Below, one piece after another: positions 11,401-20,709 of a stretch of 60,000 nucleotides of DNA. The translations under genes were made by a program, and so were the position numbers. The first letter of the stretch is position 1, and each line of letters opens with the position of its first letter. Source of the stretch: Gnetum montanum (taxonomy: Eukaryota; Streptophyta; Gnetopsida; Gnetales; Gnetaceae); assembly GCA_015680685.1 (NCBI GenBank), contig MNCI01000577.1:85686-145685 (forward strand), read 5' to 3'. The notes under the pieces are model-generated. The model did no database searches, was not told the origin of the DNA, and saw only the letters and a program-made list of their open reading frames with translations.

Positions 11401-11754
11401 TGAGAGGGTGATGAAATGGAGGAATGCTCAACATCTCTTCCATGTGACCAGCGTGCCCTAGAAACACAAATACAAAAGTGCTTGTATGTAGCAACCACAC
11501 AAGTAGTAGACACCCCATGGTTGACAACTAATCGAAAGAGCAACCCAATATGCATGGAACAAACTACAGAAACAACTCATGCCAACAACGAAGGCATAGA
11601 TACATTGGAGTATGAGTGTCGCCAACTTCCACCCCTTAATCTAAGAACATCAATTGAGAGAAGTTGGATACTTTTGAAAAATTCAAATATGCGTTCATTA
11701 TTTCAGATCTCTCCCTTTCCATTTAGTCATGGGGGAGATGGCCATCTATGCTAA
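8413..11754 (+). pseudogene. gag-pro: Gag-protease polyprotein of element A, nonsense-decayed
   Basis: One uninterrupted frame of 1,113 codons starting MSSSNKSNSPP, with eleven internal stops (six TAG, five TGA, no TAA) and no frameshift. In order: an N-terminal region with RWRDLQGNIVLP (residues about 57-70); a charged Ser/His-rich linker; the Retrotrans_gag capsid-like region (about 310-485; FEGGYNANLQHHLQAF, then WSTMLELFNEKYQTYSRV); a compact Cys/His motif CEICQYDHPKGC (about 605-616); a Pro/Gln/Tyr-rich segment; and a retropepsin-like domain with ALLDSSSRVNLIS (about 877-889; family text is LDLG or LDSG) and IIMGRPW (about 952). The tail ends SHGGDGHLC, as in element C, but no RT follows. 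Start chosen by matching B (56,165) and C (34,520). Stops at 8,764, 10,522 and 10,726 face CAG in element B. Confidence 0.85.
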
Positions 11755-11779
11755 TCATTGGAGGCCCTCAGTTCTTTTT

Positions 11780-11996
11780 TATTTTTGTTTTACACATTTT
11801 TGTTCTACACGTTTTTGTTTTACACGTTTTTGTTTTACACATTTTTGTTTTACACATTTTTGTTCTACACATTTTTGTTTTACACGTTTTTGTTTTACAC
11901 ATTTTTTTCTTACACATTTTTGTTTTACACTTTTTTTTTACATATTTTTGTTTTACACATTTTTGTTTTTCACATTTTTGTTTTACAAATTTCCTT
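11780..11996 (+). repeat. TTTTGTTTTACAC minisatellite, element A
   Basis: About 15 units of 13-15 bp (TTTTTGTTTTACACA and close variants) directly after the gag-protease stop. Elements B (52,733-52,825, complement) and C (40,683-40,740) carry shorter forms at the same place. Open frames across it are artefacts of the repeat. Confidence 0.9.
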
Positions 11997-12045
11997 AACT
12001 TTTCTTATTTTTTTTTTACAACATCGTTATGCTTTTTCATTTCTT

Positions 12046-12068
12046 TGTGTGTGTGTGTGTGTGTGTGT
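12046..12068 (+). repeat. (TG)n microsatellite
   Basis: About eleven TG units. Element B has the complementary (AC)n at 52,690-52,708 in the same element position. Confidence 0.9.
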
Positions 12069-13275
12069 TTTATCCATCCTGTAAGTTTTTCACCTAATAA
12101 CTGTTCTTTATGATGGTACAAACTATTTTTCCATTTGATTGCTAATGTTTGGTTTTTACCTTTAAGTTATGATGTTGATACTAAGGTATGTTTCTTTTGA
12201 TATGGTAGGAAATGAGTCCACTTCATCCATTCATCCAAAAGTTCTATGGTCTCTCTTGGCTTGGAACTATACAGTCCCATTTCTAATAAGAACATTAATG
12301 AACCAATGACTTGCTATTTATCAAACTAAGGAAGGACTCAAGGATTGAAAAGGGTGTGACTTCAAGGGAACTTGGTGCGTTTTTGTTGGCCATTCTCTTG
12401 GGTGCTTGGATGTTTTCTTCTTGAGTTTTCTTATCGTTTCTATGTTACCCAATTATTGGGAAGCTGAGTCAATAAAAATAATAAGACTTTGCATGGTGTG
12501 ATTCTCACGCATAAAAACACAAAATGCAAAAGCCAAAAAAAAAAACAAGAAGAAAGAAAAAGAAAAAAAGTGAGAATTCAAAGCACACCCCTTAGAAAAT
12601 ATAATTCCTTGGGCTAAAAGCACTAGTTATGGAACTAAAATAAAAATGTTCCCTCTAACTAAGGCCCTCCTTGCTTCCCATTCTTTCCTCATTCATTTTT
12701 TTGGAATGGTGGTGGCTCTTGGGGAAGGCATTCTTGTTATTCAAGAGGATGAATTGGCGGAATGCATTGATGAAAAGTCACTGGATGTGGTTGGTTTGAG
12801 GCCAAAGTTGGAATGAGATTTGCCAAGTCACATTAATCATTAACTCCACAAGGGTTGTACACCACCTTGTTCTTGAGACTCCATTCCATTCTCTACTTTC
12901 CATCCTTCTCTCCATTATTCACCTCATTGCTGATTTTATCATTAGTGTATATTTTGGTAGATGCATTGTTTTCTTTTTGGTAAATTCTTACAATTAAGAC
13001 TTTAACTCTTGTTCCAAAGGATATTCCCAAAGCCTACGGACTCTTCGAATGTGGGTTTGTCAAGGCATTAAGGGTATGAGCCTACTTTGGGGAGGACCCA
13101 CTGGCATTCCTATCTGGTACATCCGTTAAATTCTTTCCCTTAACATTTTCGCAATCTACTTTATTTTGTTCATCTCCATCTTGACATCCATTTCACTGAT
13201 GTAATAGTTGTCTCTTTTTCTCCATATTTATTGTTCTTTTTCCTTTTTTATTCTCTCACTATTGGAGGTTCGCGA

Positions 13276-13290
13276 TTAGTCATGGGGGTA
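13276..13290 (+). promoter_or_regulatory. Internal polypurine-like motif of element A
   Basis: TTAGTCATGGGGGTA, the same motif as the terminal polypurine tract at 13,817-13,832. A further copy lies at 11,722-11,735. Element B has copies in the same relative places. Confidence 0.5.
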
Positions 13291-13473
13291 TGGAGCCCAA
13301 TTTTTTTCGATTTTCTCCTAACCCCTACATCTTCGGTAGTCACCATTAATATATCTCCAGATCCACAATCAGCCATACCATAATCTAACCAATGGACCTT
13401 TCACTGAGGCAAGGTATTAATTACATGATGATTCACTTACCCTTGTTAATATAATACTGTGTTGTGTGTGTAG

Positions 13474-13830
13474 ATGGCAATCATGCAACAATGGATTGGA
13501 TCTGGAGGAAGCACTTAGAATGGATTAGTGCTGTAGTAGCTATGCAAGGAGCAATATCGATGGCACACTTATGGATGAACAACAAAAAGCGCAATCTTGG
13601 TGATGGTAGCAGTATACTTCTTCTCTCTTAGCTGCCAAATGAGGCTTGATGTCAAATGTAATAAGATATTTCACTCTTGTTATCATGAACACCAATTTTG
13701 TCATGTCTTGTAATGATGATCCATTCACATGTCATCCCATTCACCATTAATTCCATTTGAGTCAATAATCCCATACCTTCCCAATATTTTGTAAGGAACT
13801 CGAAGACGAGTTTTCATTTAGTCATGGGGG
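13474..13830 (+). pseudogene. Possible 3' ORF region of element A
   Basis: A TGTGTGTGTAG acceptor-like sequence ends at 13,473 and is followed at once by ATGGCAATCATG. Element F has the same arrangement (acceptor, then ATGGCC at 24,300) before a clear ORF, and B has the homologous acceptor at 51,301. In A the downstream frames carry stops. One frame keeps the text DGTLMDEQQ, matched by DGALMDEQQ in B. Product unknown. A spliced 3' ORF is an inference. Confidence 0.3.
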
Positions 13831-13832
13831 TA
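13817..13832 (+). promoter_or_regulatory. Polypurine tract of element A
   Basis: TTTAGTCATGGGGGTA immediately precedes the 3' LTR. Confidence 0.75.
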
Positions 13833-14592
13833 TGATGGGATGTGATATCATGGTGCACTGCAAAGTCTATAAATAAGAGGTAGCTCTCCCTTGTTTCTCA
13901 TCTAGGCCTAGATCGTAGTGAAACTCTAGTAGTTTTTCCTCTCCAAAGATAGATTAATTTCCATGTGCTTACAGTAGGAACTCCAAAGTGAATGGATCTT
14001 TATTCGAGCAAACATTGTACCTAAACACAAGTTTGTGTACGACAATAAAGACGAACTTCTTGGATAAACATTGTAGTGCATGGAATAGGCTAATTAGGAT
14101 TTTATTTACTGTTATTTATTATTTATCATTTAATGCTTTATTAGTTTATTAAATATCTCTCAACCCTTCTCTCCTAGTTAAGTGCCTTAGTACGACCACT
14201 TTGAGCACATGCATTACGCTTGGTAATCCTAGCAACCATTAGCATTTGGTAACCAAGGTTGCATCAGTTCAGGGTGTAAATGGTAAGTGGGAATTGATGC
14301 TGATGCTAGGTTAATTAATTCTTAGTTAGTTAGTTAAATTTAGTGAATTAGTCTCTTCACCCTTAACCTTGTTAGCATAGGAGATAAAACCGAAAAGACA
14401 TAAAAATCATATACCTCACACTTACTTAACCATACACTATGACAACTACAAGTAAGTCTAGGAAGATAATGAATGATTAACCTTAAGTGTTCCATGATGT
14501 GTGTAGGTACTTAGTTTGCAGAGTTTGACTGGGTTGCGCGTGCTATGCTCATATTCATATGGTTGAGTGTAGGGGTATCTCACCACTCATTA
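13833..14592 (+). mobile_element. 3' LTR of element A
   Basis: 760 bp, starting TGATGGGATG and ending CACTCATTA (terminal CA changed to TA). TATA box and polyadenylation-type signal as in the 5' LTR. It is followed by the target copy GAGTA. Confidence 0.85.
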
Positions 14593-15110
14593 GAGTAAAA
14601 ACTAATTTTCAAAGCTTTGTGGGATAGATCTAACTTTGCCATTACATTTGAAAGATCAAAATCCATAGGAAACAACTCTTCATTTGCCAAAAAATGTTTC
14701 CATAATCAAAAGTTATGGCTTCTAAATTCCAAAATTTTGGGAATAAAATTCAAACCTTCAAAAAAACACAAAAATGTTAAAAATGACTATTCATATGTTA
14801 GATATTGACATCATATTCCCAAGTTATGCTAAATTGAGTCTTTGAAGATCTTGACACCATTTCTATGTGAGGAGTAAAAACTAATTTTCATAGCACCGTG
14901 GGGTAGATCTAACTTTGCCATTACATTCAAAATATCAAAATATATTGAAACAAATCTTCATTCTTCAAAAAAGACTTTCAAAAATAAAACTTATGGCTTC
15001 TAAAGTACAATTGTTTGTACACAAAATTTGGGACTTTCCAAGATCTTCTCGAGAGATAATCCATCCCAAGACTACTCTAGGATGACCACAATTAATTACA
15101 ACATATTTAT
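14593..15110 (+). repeat. Interspersed repeat R1, right part
   Basis: Continuation of R1 after element A. It contains two tandem copies of a roughly 280-bp module starting GAGTAAAAACTAATTTTC (14,593 and 14,872). The shared text TCTAACTTTGCCATTACATT also appears, diverged, in R3 and R4. Near 15,030-15,078 it ends in a decayed 5S-like segment (CCATCCCAAGACTACTCT), aligned to the clearer copy in R2. Confidence 0.5.
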
Positions 15111-16399
15111 CTAGATTACTCCAAACCTATCAATTTACCTTATTTTAAAAATTATTCCACTTTTTGTATTTAAATTTTTTTCTTCATAAACACCATGTTT
15201 AAATTTCGTGATTTTGACAATTTTTTTTAAAAAATTTCATCAATTGTTGAAAAAATTGAAATTTCCTATAAATTTACAAAACAATTTTCATCTTTTAAAA
15301 TAGCTAGAGGAGGTAGGATCTTATGGTGCTAATAGTCATTGAAAGAGAAAGGATCGTATGATAACAATAGTGTCCATGATCACTAAAGAAGATAATATCT
15401 TGTGGCTCTAATAGTTGCTAGAGGATGGAAGATTCTACAGTGTTTACAATGCTTTTGGCCACCATGGATTGCTAAAATTTCTAGCAAGTTTCCTATTGTG
15501 GATTTTAGTGGAAGCAATGATAGTGGTAGTGATGATAGGGAGGAGAGGAAAACGTAGGTAATAGTGGTGGAGCATAGAGATGTGTGGTAGCGATGGCACA
15601 TACAAGGATAACATGGAGAAAACAAAAGAAGAGGTTGTTAGTGGTATTTACTAGAGTGATATAGTGGTGAGAGGGTGGTGAGAGAAACCATGGTGGCATG
15701 GAGTGATGAACGAGGATTTTTGCTTGTGCATGAAAGAAAGAGGGTTTGGTAGTTGTAGCTGTAGTAGTAGCTATGGCTTGGTCTTATATGGGCTTGCATG
15801 GTTCCTTGTGAGGCATTGTGGTCCTTCAATTTTTTAAAAATTAATTTTTAATTTTATTATTATATAATAGTGCACATGTGTTAATAACAATTAGCCTTTG
15901 AGGTTTAGTGATTAATTGATCAAGGTTTAAGGGCTAGGGTTGTTAAATTTGAGGTTATGAATGCGATTCCAAGCCCAAATTATGACATTAATTTTTTTCA
16001 ATTTTTTATTATTATTTTACTTAATCCTACCTTAGCCATTGACATTATGGTTTTGTAAAATGATGGGTAATAGTATGGCTTAGCTATGAAGTGGTTCTAG
16101 GCTTAATTTTTTATTTTAAAATTTTAACTCTTTCTAATTTTATAATAATAATTTATTTATTTATTTTTAAAGCACACATAATTAGAAATTTGATTGGCAA
16201 TATTTCCAAAATCATAAGTTCGATTTGAACAAAATTTGTATTGGTGGACAAGTAATGACACATTACAACAATTAGGTATTTAGGAATAATATGTTTCAAG
16301 CAAGATAAGTTTAACTTAGGCTATAGTTATTAGCCTCCTAAGAAGAACTGAACTATAGTAAATATTATAATACAATTTTAATCCACACTATGGGCATGA
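15111..16399. other. Stretch without recognisable gene
   Basis: AT-rich, with a G/T-rich segment at about 15,480-15,790 (repeated GTGGTAG- and GATGATAG-like text). Minus-strand open frames of about 65 codons here are low in complexity and not supported as genes. Confidence 0.5.
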
Positions 16400-16660
16400 A
16401 TATTTGCTAAGATTACGGGAGAAAACTACAAGAGTCTAGCTACACTACTAACTGAATGATGCCATGTATGTGATGGGTGCTCACATATTTATAGAATTTT
16501 AGGCAATAGAGCATTGGTGCATATGCATCAACACATCTAAGATGCATTGATAGTGATATATCAATGCATCCTCATCAACATATATGCATCAATGCATATA
16601 CGATACATTGATGAGGCCCTGTTGACAGAGATGCATCCACGAAGTTACCCAACATATGGT
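16400..16660 (-). mobile_element. LTR fragment, element E family
   Basis: Resembles the U3/R part of the E LTR on the minus strand: AAAACTACAAGAGT, a TATA-like ATATTTATAG (about 16,480-16,490), then many GATGCAT/ATGCATC words to about 16,640. It joins the copia Gag remnant at a CCAACATATGG junction that also occurs near position 105. Confidence 0.5.
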
Positions 16661-17960
16661 GAAAGATGACCTTCAAAGACATTCCAAGATGTAGTATAAT
16701 CTTTAATAACTCCCAAGATTTTTCCTATTAATCTCATCTTGTTAAGTCTCTTTTACAAATTAGTGAAGTATAATCCTATATTAAGAATGGTCTTGTAATT
16801 CCTTCTAGTATGAATGCCCTAACAAGGATACAAAGAAGGTAATTATCTAAGAATATGAAATTAGATTATCTTGCTAAAATTATTATTTTTACTAGTTGTA
16901 ATAAGGCCATTAGTACCTACATTATAAGTAAAAATACCTTGAATGTTGGGATACTCTCTAAGAAGAGCATAAATAAAGGTCATATAGAGTTTGAGAACAT
17001 GAAGATGTTAAAAGTTGAGTCTATTGGTCATTTCCTTGAAAGGTTCACATGTATCTTAGGAACCTCAAGTAGTAAAATTGTAGTTACTTTATGCAATAAA
17101 AGATTTCCAAAGTGATGATCATATTGTATGATGACTATAGGTTTGTGAATGTTGTAGAATCTATCATTCAAATAAAATATTTCTTATCCTACACTCTAGA
17201 TGAATTCATATCAAGCCTAAGGCCTCTACAAGAATTGAAAATGTCATCATCATAAAGGCAAGACATTGGTTATGGAGCTCAAAATTCTTAATCTTCAAGA
17301 GGAAGAGGTAATATAAGAAGAGGAAGTGAAAGGTCCAACTTTCAAAGGAATTATACATCATTGTAACAAAGATAATCAAATTTCAAAGATAGAGAAAGAA
17401 AAGGCCCAAAAGAAAGAAGAAGAGGTGGAAGAAAAAAGTTCCAATCAGGAAGCAACACCCTTTGCATGATCTTCATTCATTTAGGGGTGCAAGTATTATA
17501 ATAAGAAGGATTACATGGAGGTTAAGTATTGGTAGAATATGGGATTCTATAACCTCAAAATCCAATAAGAAAATAATCAAGATAAGGTAAATATGGAGGA
17601 TACTTTATATCAACACTAGACAAAGGCAAGTAAGTGGTGGGTCTAACATTGATTTTATAGTTTTCTACATGTCTAAGGAAATCAATCCTTCTATTTTGAT
17701 CATTTATAGTGGTTGCTTTAATCATATGACTCCTCCAAATCTAGGTATGAAGGTGGATGTAATGATGGGAAATGAAATTAAGGATTTGATTATAGGGACT
17801 ATAGATGAAGAAGTGGGGATCATAAGAAGGAATTTGGAATTGGTCCAAACATTGTGACATTTTTGAGTATGATAACCATTAGTAAAATGGTCAAATTTAC
17901 CATTGGAATAAGCAAGATGAGCATAGAGGATACTAGTCACAACCTAAGATTTTGCAAAGG
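16661..17960 (+). pseudogene. Ty1/copia Gag-protease remnant, copy 2
   Basis: Paralogue of 111-1,148 that extends further. The Gag part (16,855-17,115 open) contains IEFENMKMLKVES and FLERFTCILGTS, typical of copia UBN2 Gag. An RGRG-like basic stretch follows near 17,290-17,330. At 17,669-17,857 a further open piece reads IIYSGCFNHMT, the copia protease signature (family DSGCSNHM) with the catalytic Asp replaced by Tyr. RT and integrase are absent; the fragment passes into repeat R4 at about 17,960. Non-functional. Confidence 0.65.
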
Positions 17961-18568
17961 TAAAATTACTTAATGCATATCTTTAATTATATAATTTAAT
18001 AATATTAGATTCATTTTAATAGGTTAATTTAATGTTGTGAATTAACTAATAAAATCACAATAGTTTACTTCAGCAGATACAATCTACTTAGTAAAGTATT
18101 TTGTTAAAGTTTAATATCGTTTTCTTCTTACTACTATTGAAGCTTAGATATAAATATTTTTTATAATTTTCCATTAAATGTTAAAATTTAATTATCCCTA
18201 GGAGTTTTTCTTTCTTTTAGTTATTATACCTTTCTCTAAATATTTGATTACATATATTTTATTCTATATTATGCAGATATGATAATATAACATGCTATTC
18301 ATGAAGCATTTAGAATGTGAACCCTATCGAAGCTATACGACTTGTAACCTTTTATTGTCAAATCAGAATTATAAGCTATTTTTAATTAAAACTAAATATA
18401 GCTTTAAATAGCCTTATTAAGGAAGTACCTTAGTATGATGTCATACTTAGAATCTAACTTTACCAATACATTTGGAATATTCAAAATAGTTAAATTTGAT
18501 ACTCTGTTCATTAGAATAAGAGTTACAAAGTTTATTTTAAACAAAAATTAAATGTTGAGAAACTCCCA
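17960..18568 (+). repeat. Interspersed repeat copy R4
   Basis: Diverged match to 47,480-48,110 (R3): TTTGTTAAAGTTT, ACTATTGAAGC/ACTATTGGAGC, GAGTTTTTCTTTC/AAGTTTTTCTTTA and ATCTAACTTTACCAAT/ATCTAACCTTGCCAAT blocks in the same order. It is cut at 18,568 by the LTR of element G. Confidence 0.5.
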
Positions 18569-19598
18569 TGGATTCCACAATTGAAGCTCTCTTAAAGTCA
18601 CAAAAGAAAAAATTTGAATAAGAAAAGGAAAACGAATGCTTTATTCTTACTCAAATGGAGAATGTGCATATGAAAGGAAACATAAATTCCAAAGTATAAA
18701 CAAGAGATTAAATCAATCTCTCACATGCTCAAACAATGAAATTATACATACACAAGGATGATTATCAAGCCACATTTTCATGATTCTATCTTTTCTTCTA
18801 CTCTTCTTTTAACTCCCTAGACTCTCTCTTGACAAAAATGAATACCCTAGAGGCCTATTTATATTCTTCCCCCTTGTTTCTTAATTTTCTCTCTTTAGAT
18901 TTAAAATTTAAATCTTTAAAAATTTATACCAAATTGTCTCATGTCCATCTGGGATGTCTTGGAGGAGAATGAGATGTCTCACCTGAACTTGGTTATTAAT
19001 AGCTAGAATGTCCTAAAATCATAAGGGATGTCTTAGCTAGGATGTCTCAAGTGTAGTTGGGATGTTTTGAATGCATATAGGATGTCTCACCTAAAGTTGG
19101 AATGTTCCACCTACTAGCGAAAAATACAAAGATTCTTGTTTTAAGGCTTGGAACTTCTAAAAACTTTCAAAAAAGTCCCCATAGCCATTGGAACCTCTTA
19201 AAATCATCAAAATAGTTCCCAAGCACTCAAAAACATGCCAAAACTCTAAGGAAAAACCCCATCATTGCAGAGATATTACATTGGGTTGTTTGATGTCCAC
19301 ATTAGCAACTTCCTCCTTCAAAAGAATCTTCATTTCCATACTAGATACCTTTACACTTGGCATAGCTATTGCCCTCTCACATAGGCCACAAGTCACACAT
19401 AAACCAAATGACAACTCACATGGAATGGTTAGAGTTCATAACATTTTGTCTCTACCATTAAAACTTATTTCATAAACACATATAAACATACATCATAATG
19501 TATGCATGGCATACATAAACACACACGCATATACAAATACAACACACTCATTCAAGATACATTAAGGATTACAAAGGGGCTAGGTGATTTCCTCATCA
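18569..19598 (-). mobile_element. 3' LTR of element G
   Basis: About 1,030 bp. In sense it starts TGATGAGGAAATCACC right after the purine run GATGGAAGAGA, and ends near GTGGAATCCA (this edge is less certain). TATA box in sense at about 18,857-18,864 (TATAAATAGG). It is related to the H LTRs: a shared GCATGTTTTTGAG/GGCATGTTTTGGG region and a cluster of GATGTCT words. Confidence 0.65.
18943..19097 (-). repeat. U3 array of GATGTCT/AGACATC words, element G
   Basis: About six GATGTCT-type words within 155 bp, upstream in sense of the TATA box. The H LTRs carry the same word at the same place. Confidence 0.6.
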
Positions 19599-19755
19599 TC
19601 TCTTCCATCATTGAAATATCATGCTTAATGACCTTTCACAAGCTAGAAGGCACCATGCCCCCATGAATCAAGGCCATCATACTTAGTACAATAATCAAAA
19701 CCCAAAAAATCAATCATGAAAATGATTATCATTTGAGGTTTTGGTTTTAAACTTC

Positions 19756-19760
19756 CCTTT
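19756..19760. repeat. Left target site duplication of element F
   Basis: CCTTT, paired with GCTTT at 25,984-25,988, one mismatch. Confidence 0.6.
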
Positions 19761-20621
19761 TGATGAGTCATGAATTTGCTAGTTGTGATATCACAGGGAT
19801 TGTGATATCACTACCATGATATCATAGCTGTGATATTCCATGGGCTACGATATTGCATATGTGATATCGCGTACACGATATCATGGCCTGCAATGTTTAT
19901 AAATAAGAGGCAGCTTTCCGAATTTTAGGCATATAGTTTTAGTTCATTAGAGAAGCTCTGGCAGTTTTCCCCTTCTAGAGATAGATTATTTTCCAGTGTA
20001 TGCCTGCAGTGTGGTGAATGTAATTGTACGACATCCTTTATTCAAGTGTGACATACTTGGACATGCACATGAATAGAAATAAAGATCAAGATCACTTCAT
20101 CATTGCAGCATTCACTTTGTTTAGTTTTTATTTATTTAAATGTTATTTACTACTTTCTCTCTCGCCCTTATCTCCTAGTAACGTGGAATGGGTATGACTT
20201 GATTACGAGCATTTAAGTGTGAGTACTTGGTATCCCAGTGGCGTACCTAGGATCTATGCTTGGTAATCCTAGTGGTAGTCATGCATAAAGTCCAAGATGT
20301 GTACAGATGATCAAGGAATGATTGCTCATCGCACATAGGCTAGATTATATTTGTTACCCTTTCCTCCTAGCTTAGCTTAGTTAATCCTATTTTCCATTGC
20401 CTTCAGGAGTAGCATTAGATTAGGAAAACATCATACACCTCACTCTGGACTAAAACATACATGAAAAATATAATACTAGTCTAGGTGGGAAGACAACAAA
20501 CTATGACCTAAGGTTAACGATCCAGGTGCCACAACTAGTCCATTTGCGGAGTTCGACCGGATCACGCGTGAAAACTCTTGTATTCGTATGGTTGAGTGTA
20601 GGGGTATCTCGCCACTCATCA
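19761..20621 (+). mobile_element. 5' LTR of element F
   Basis: 861 bp, TGATGAGTCATG to CCACTCATCA. TATA-type TTTATAAATAAGAGG near 19,900. The end is nearly the same as in A and B (GGTTGAGTGTAGGGGTATC). Confidence 0.85.
19784..19890 (+). repeat. U3 GATATC array, F 5' LTR
   Basis: Five exact GATATC cores and two GATATT variants in about 105 bp, each flanked by short dyad-symmetric bases such as GTGATATCAC. Confidence 0.8.
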
Positions 20622-20622
20622 T

Positions 20623-20640
20623 TGGCATTGTTGCTGGGGA
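20623..20640 (+). promoter_or_regulatory. Primer binding site of element F
   Basis: TGGCATTGTTGCTGGGGA: the tRNA-Asp complement with C-to-T type changes. Confidence 0.75.
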
Positions 20641-20709
20641 CAGTGCTAGTTAACTAGATTAGTTATATCATACAAGGTCACTGTATCGGAATTAACGATA
20701 TATCTCTTA

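Larger units (their letters stand above)
11755..13473 (+). other. Long 3' untranslated region of element A
   Basis: About 1.7 kb without a credible gene. It holds the minisatellite, a (TG)n run (12,046-12,068), text shared with B, C and F such as GAGTCCACTTCATCCATTC and GTGTGACTTCAAGGG, and a second polypurine-like motif at 13,276-13,290. Its conservation between pol-bearing and pol-less elements suggests a cis role. It could be an intron for a spliced 3' ORF. Confidence 0.6.
7539..14592 (+). mobile_element. Element A: gag-protease LTR retrotransposon
   Basis: A 7,054-bp Ty3/gypsy-type element with both LTRs, tRNA-Asp-type PBS, a polypurine tract and one long gag-protease frame. RT, RNase H and integrase are absent, so it is presumably non-autonomous. 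The 3' untranslated region (11,755-13,473) starts with a TTTTGTTTTACAC minisatellite. It inserted into repeat R1. Element B (49,921-57,302, minus) has the same organisation. Element C shares its gag, protease and 3' region but also encodes pol. Confidence 0.85.

Noticed and set aside
11729-12113. Overlapping open frames rich in Phe, Leu, Thr and His after the stop of element A
   Set aside because: They are translations of the TTTTGTTTTACAC minisatellite in all three frames, with no conservation as protein in B or C.
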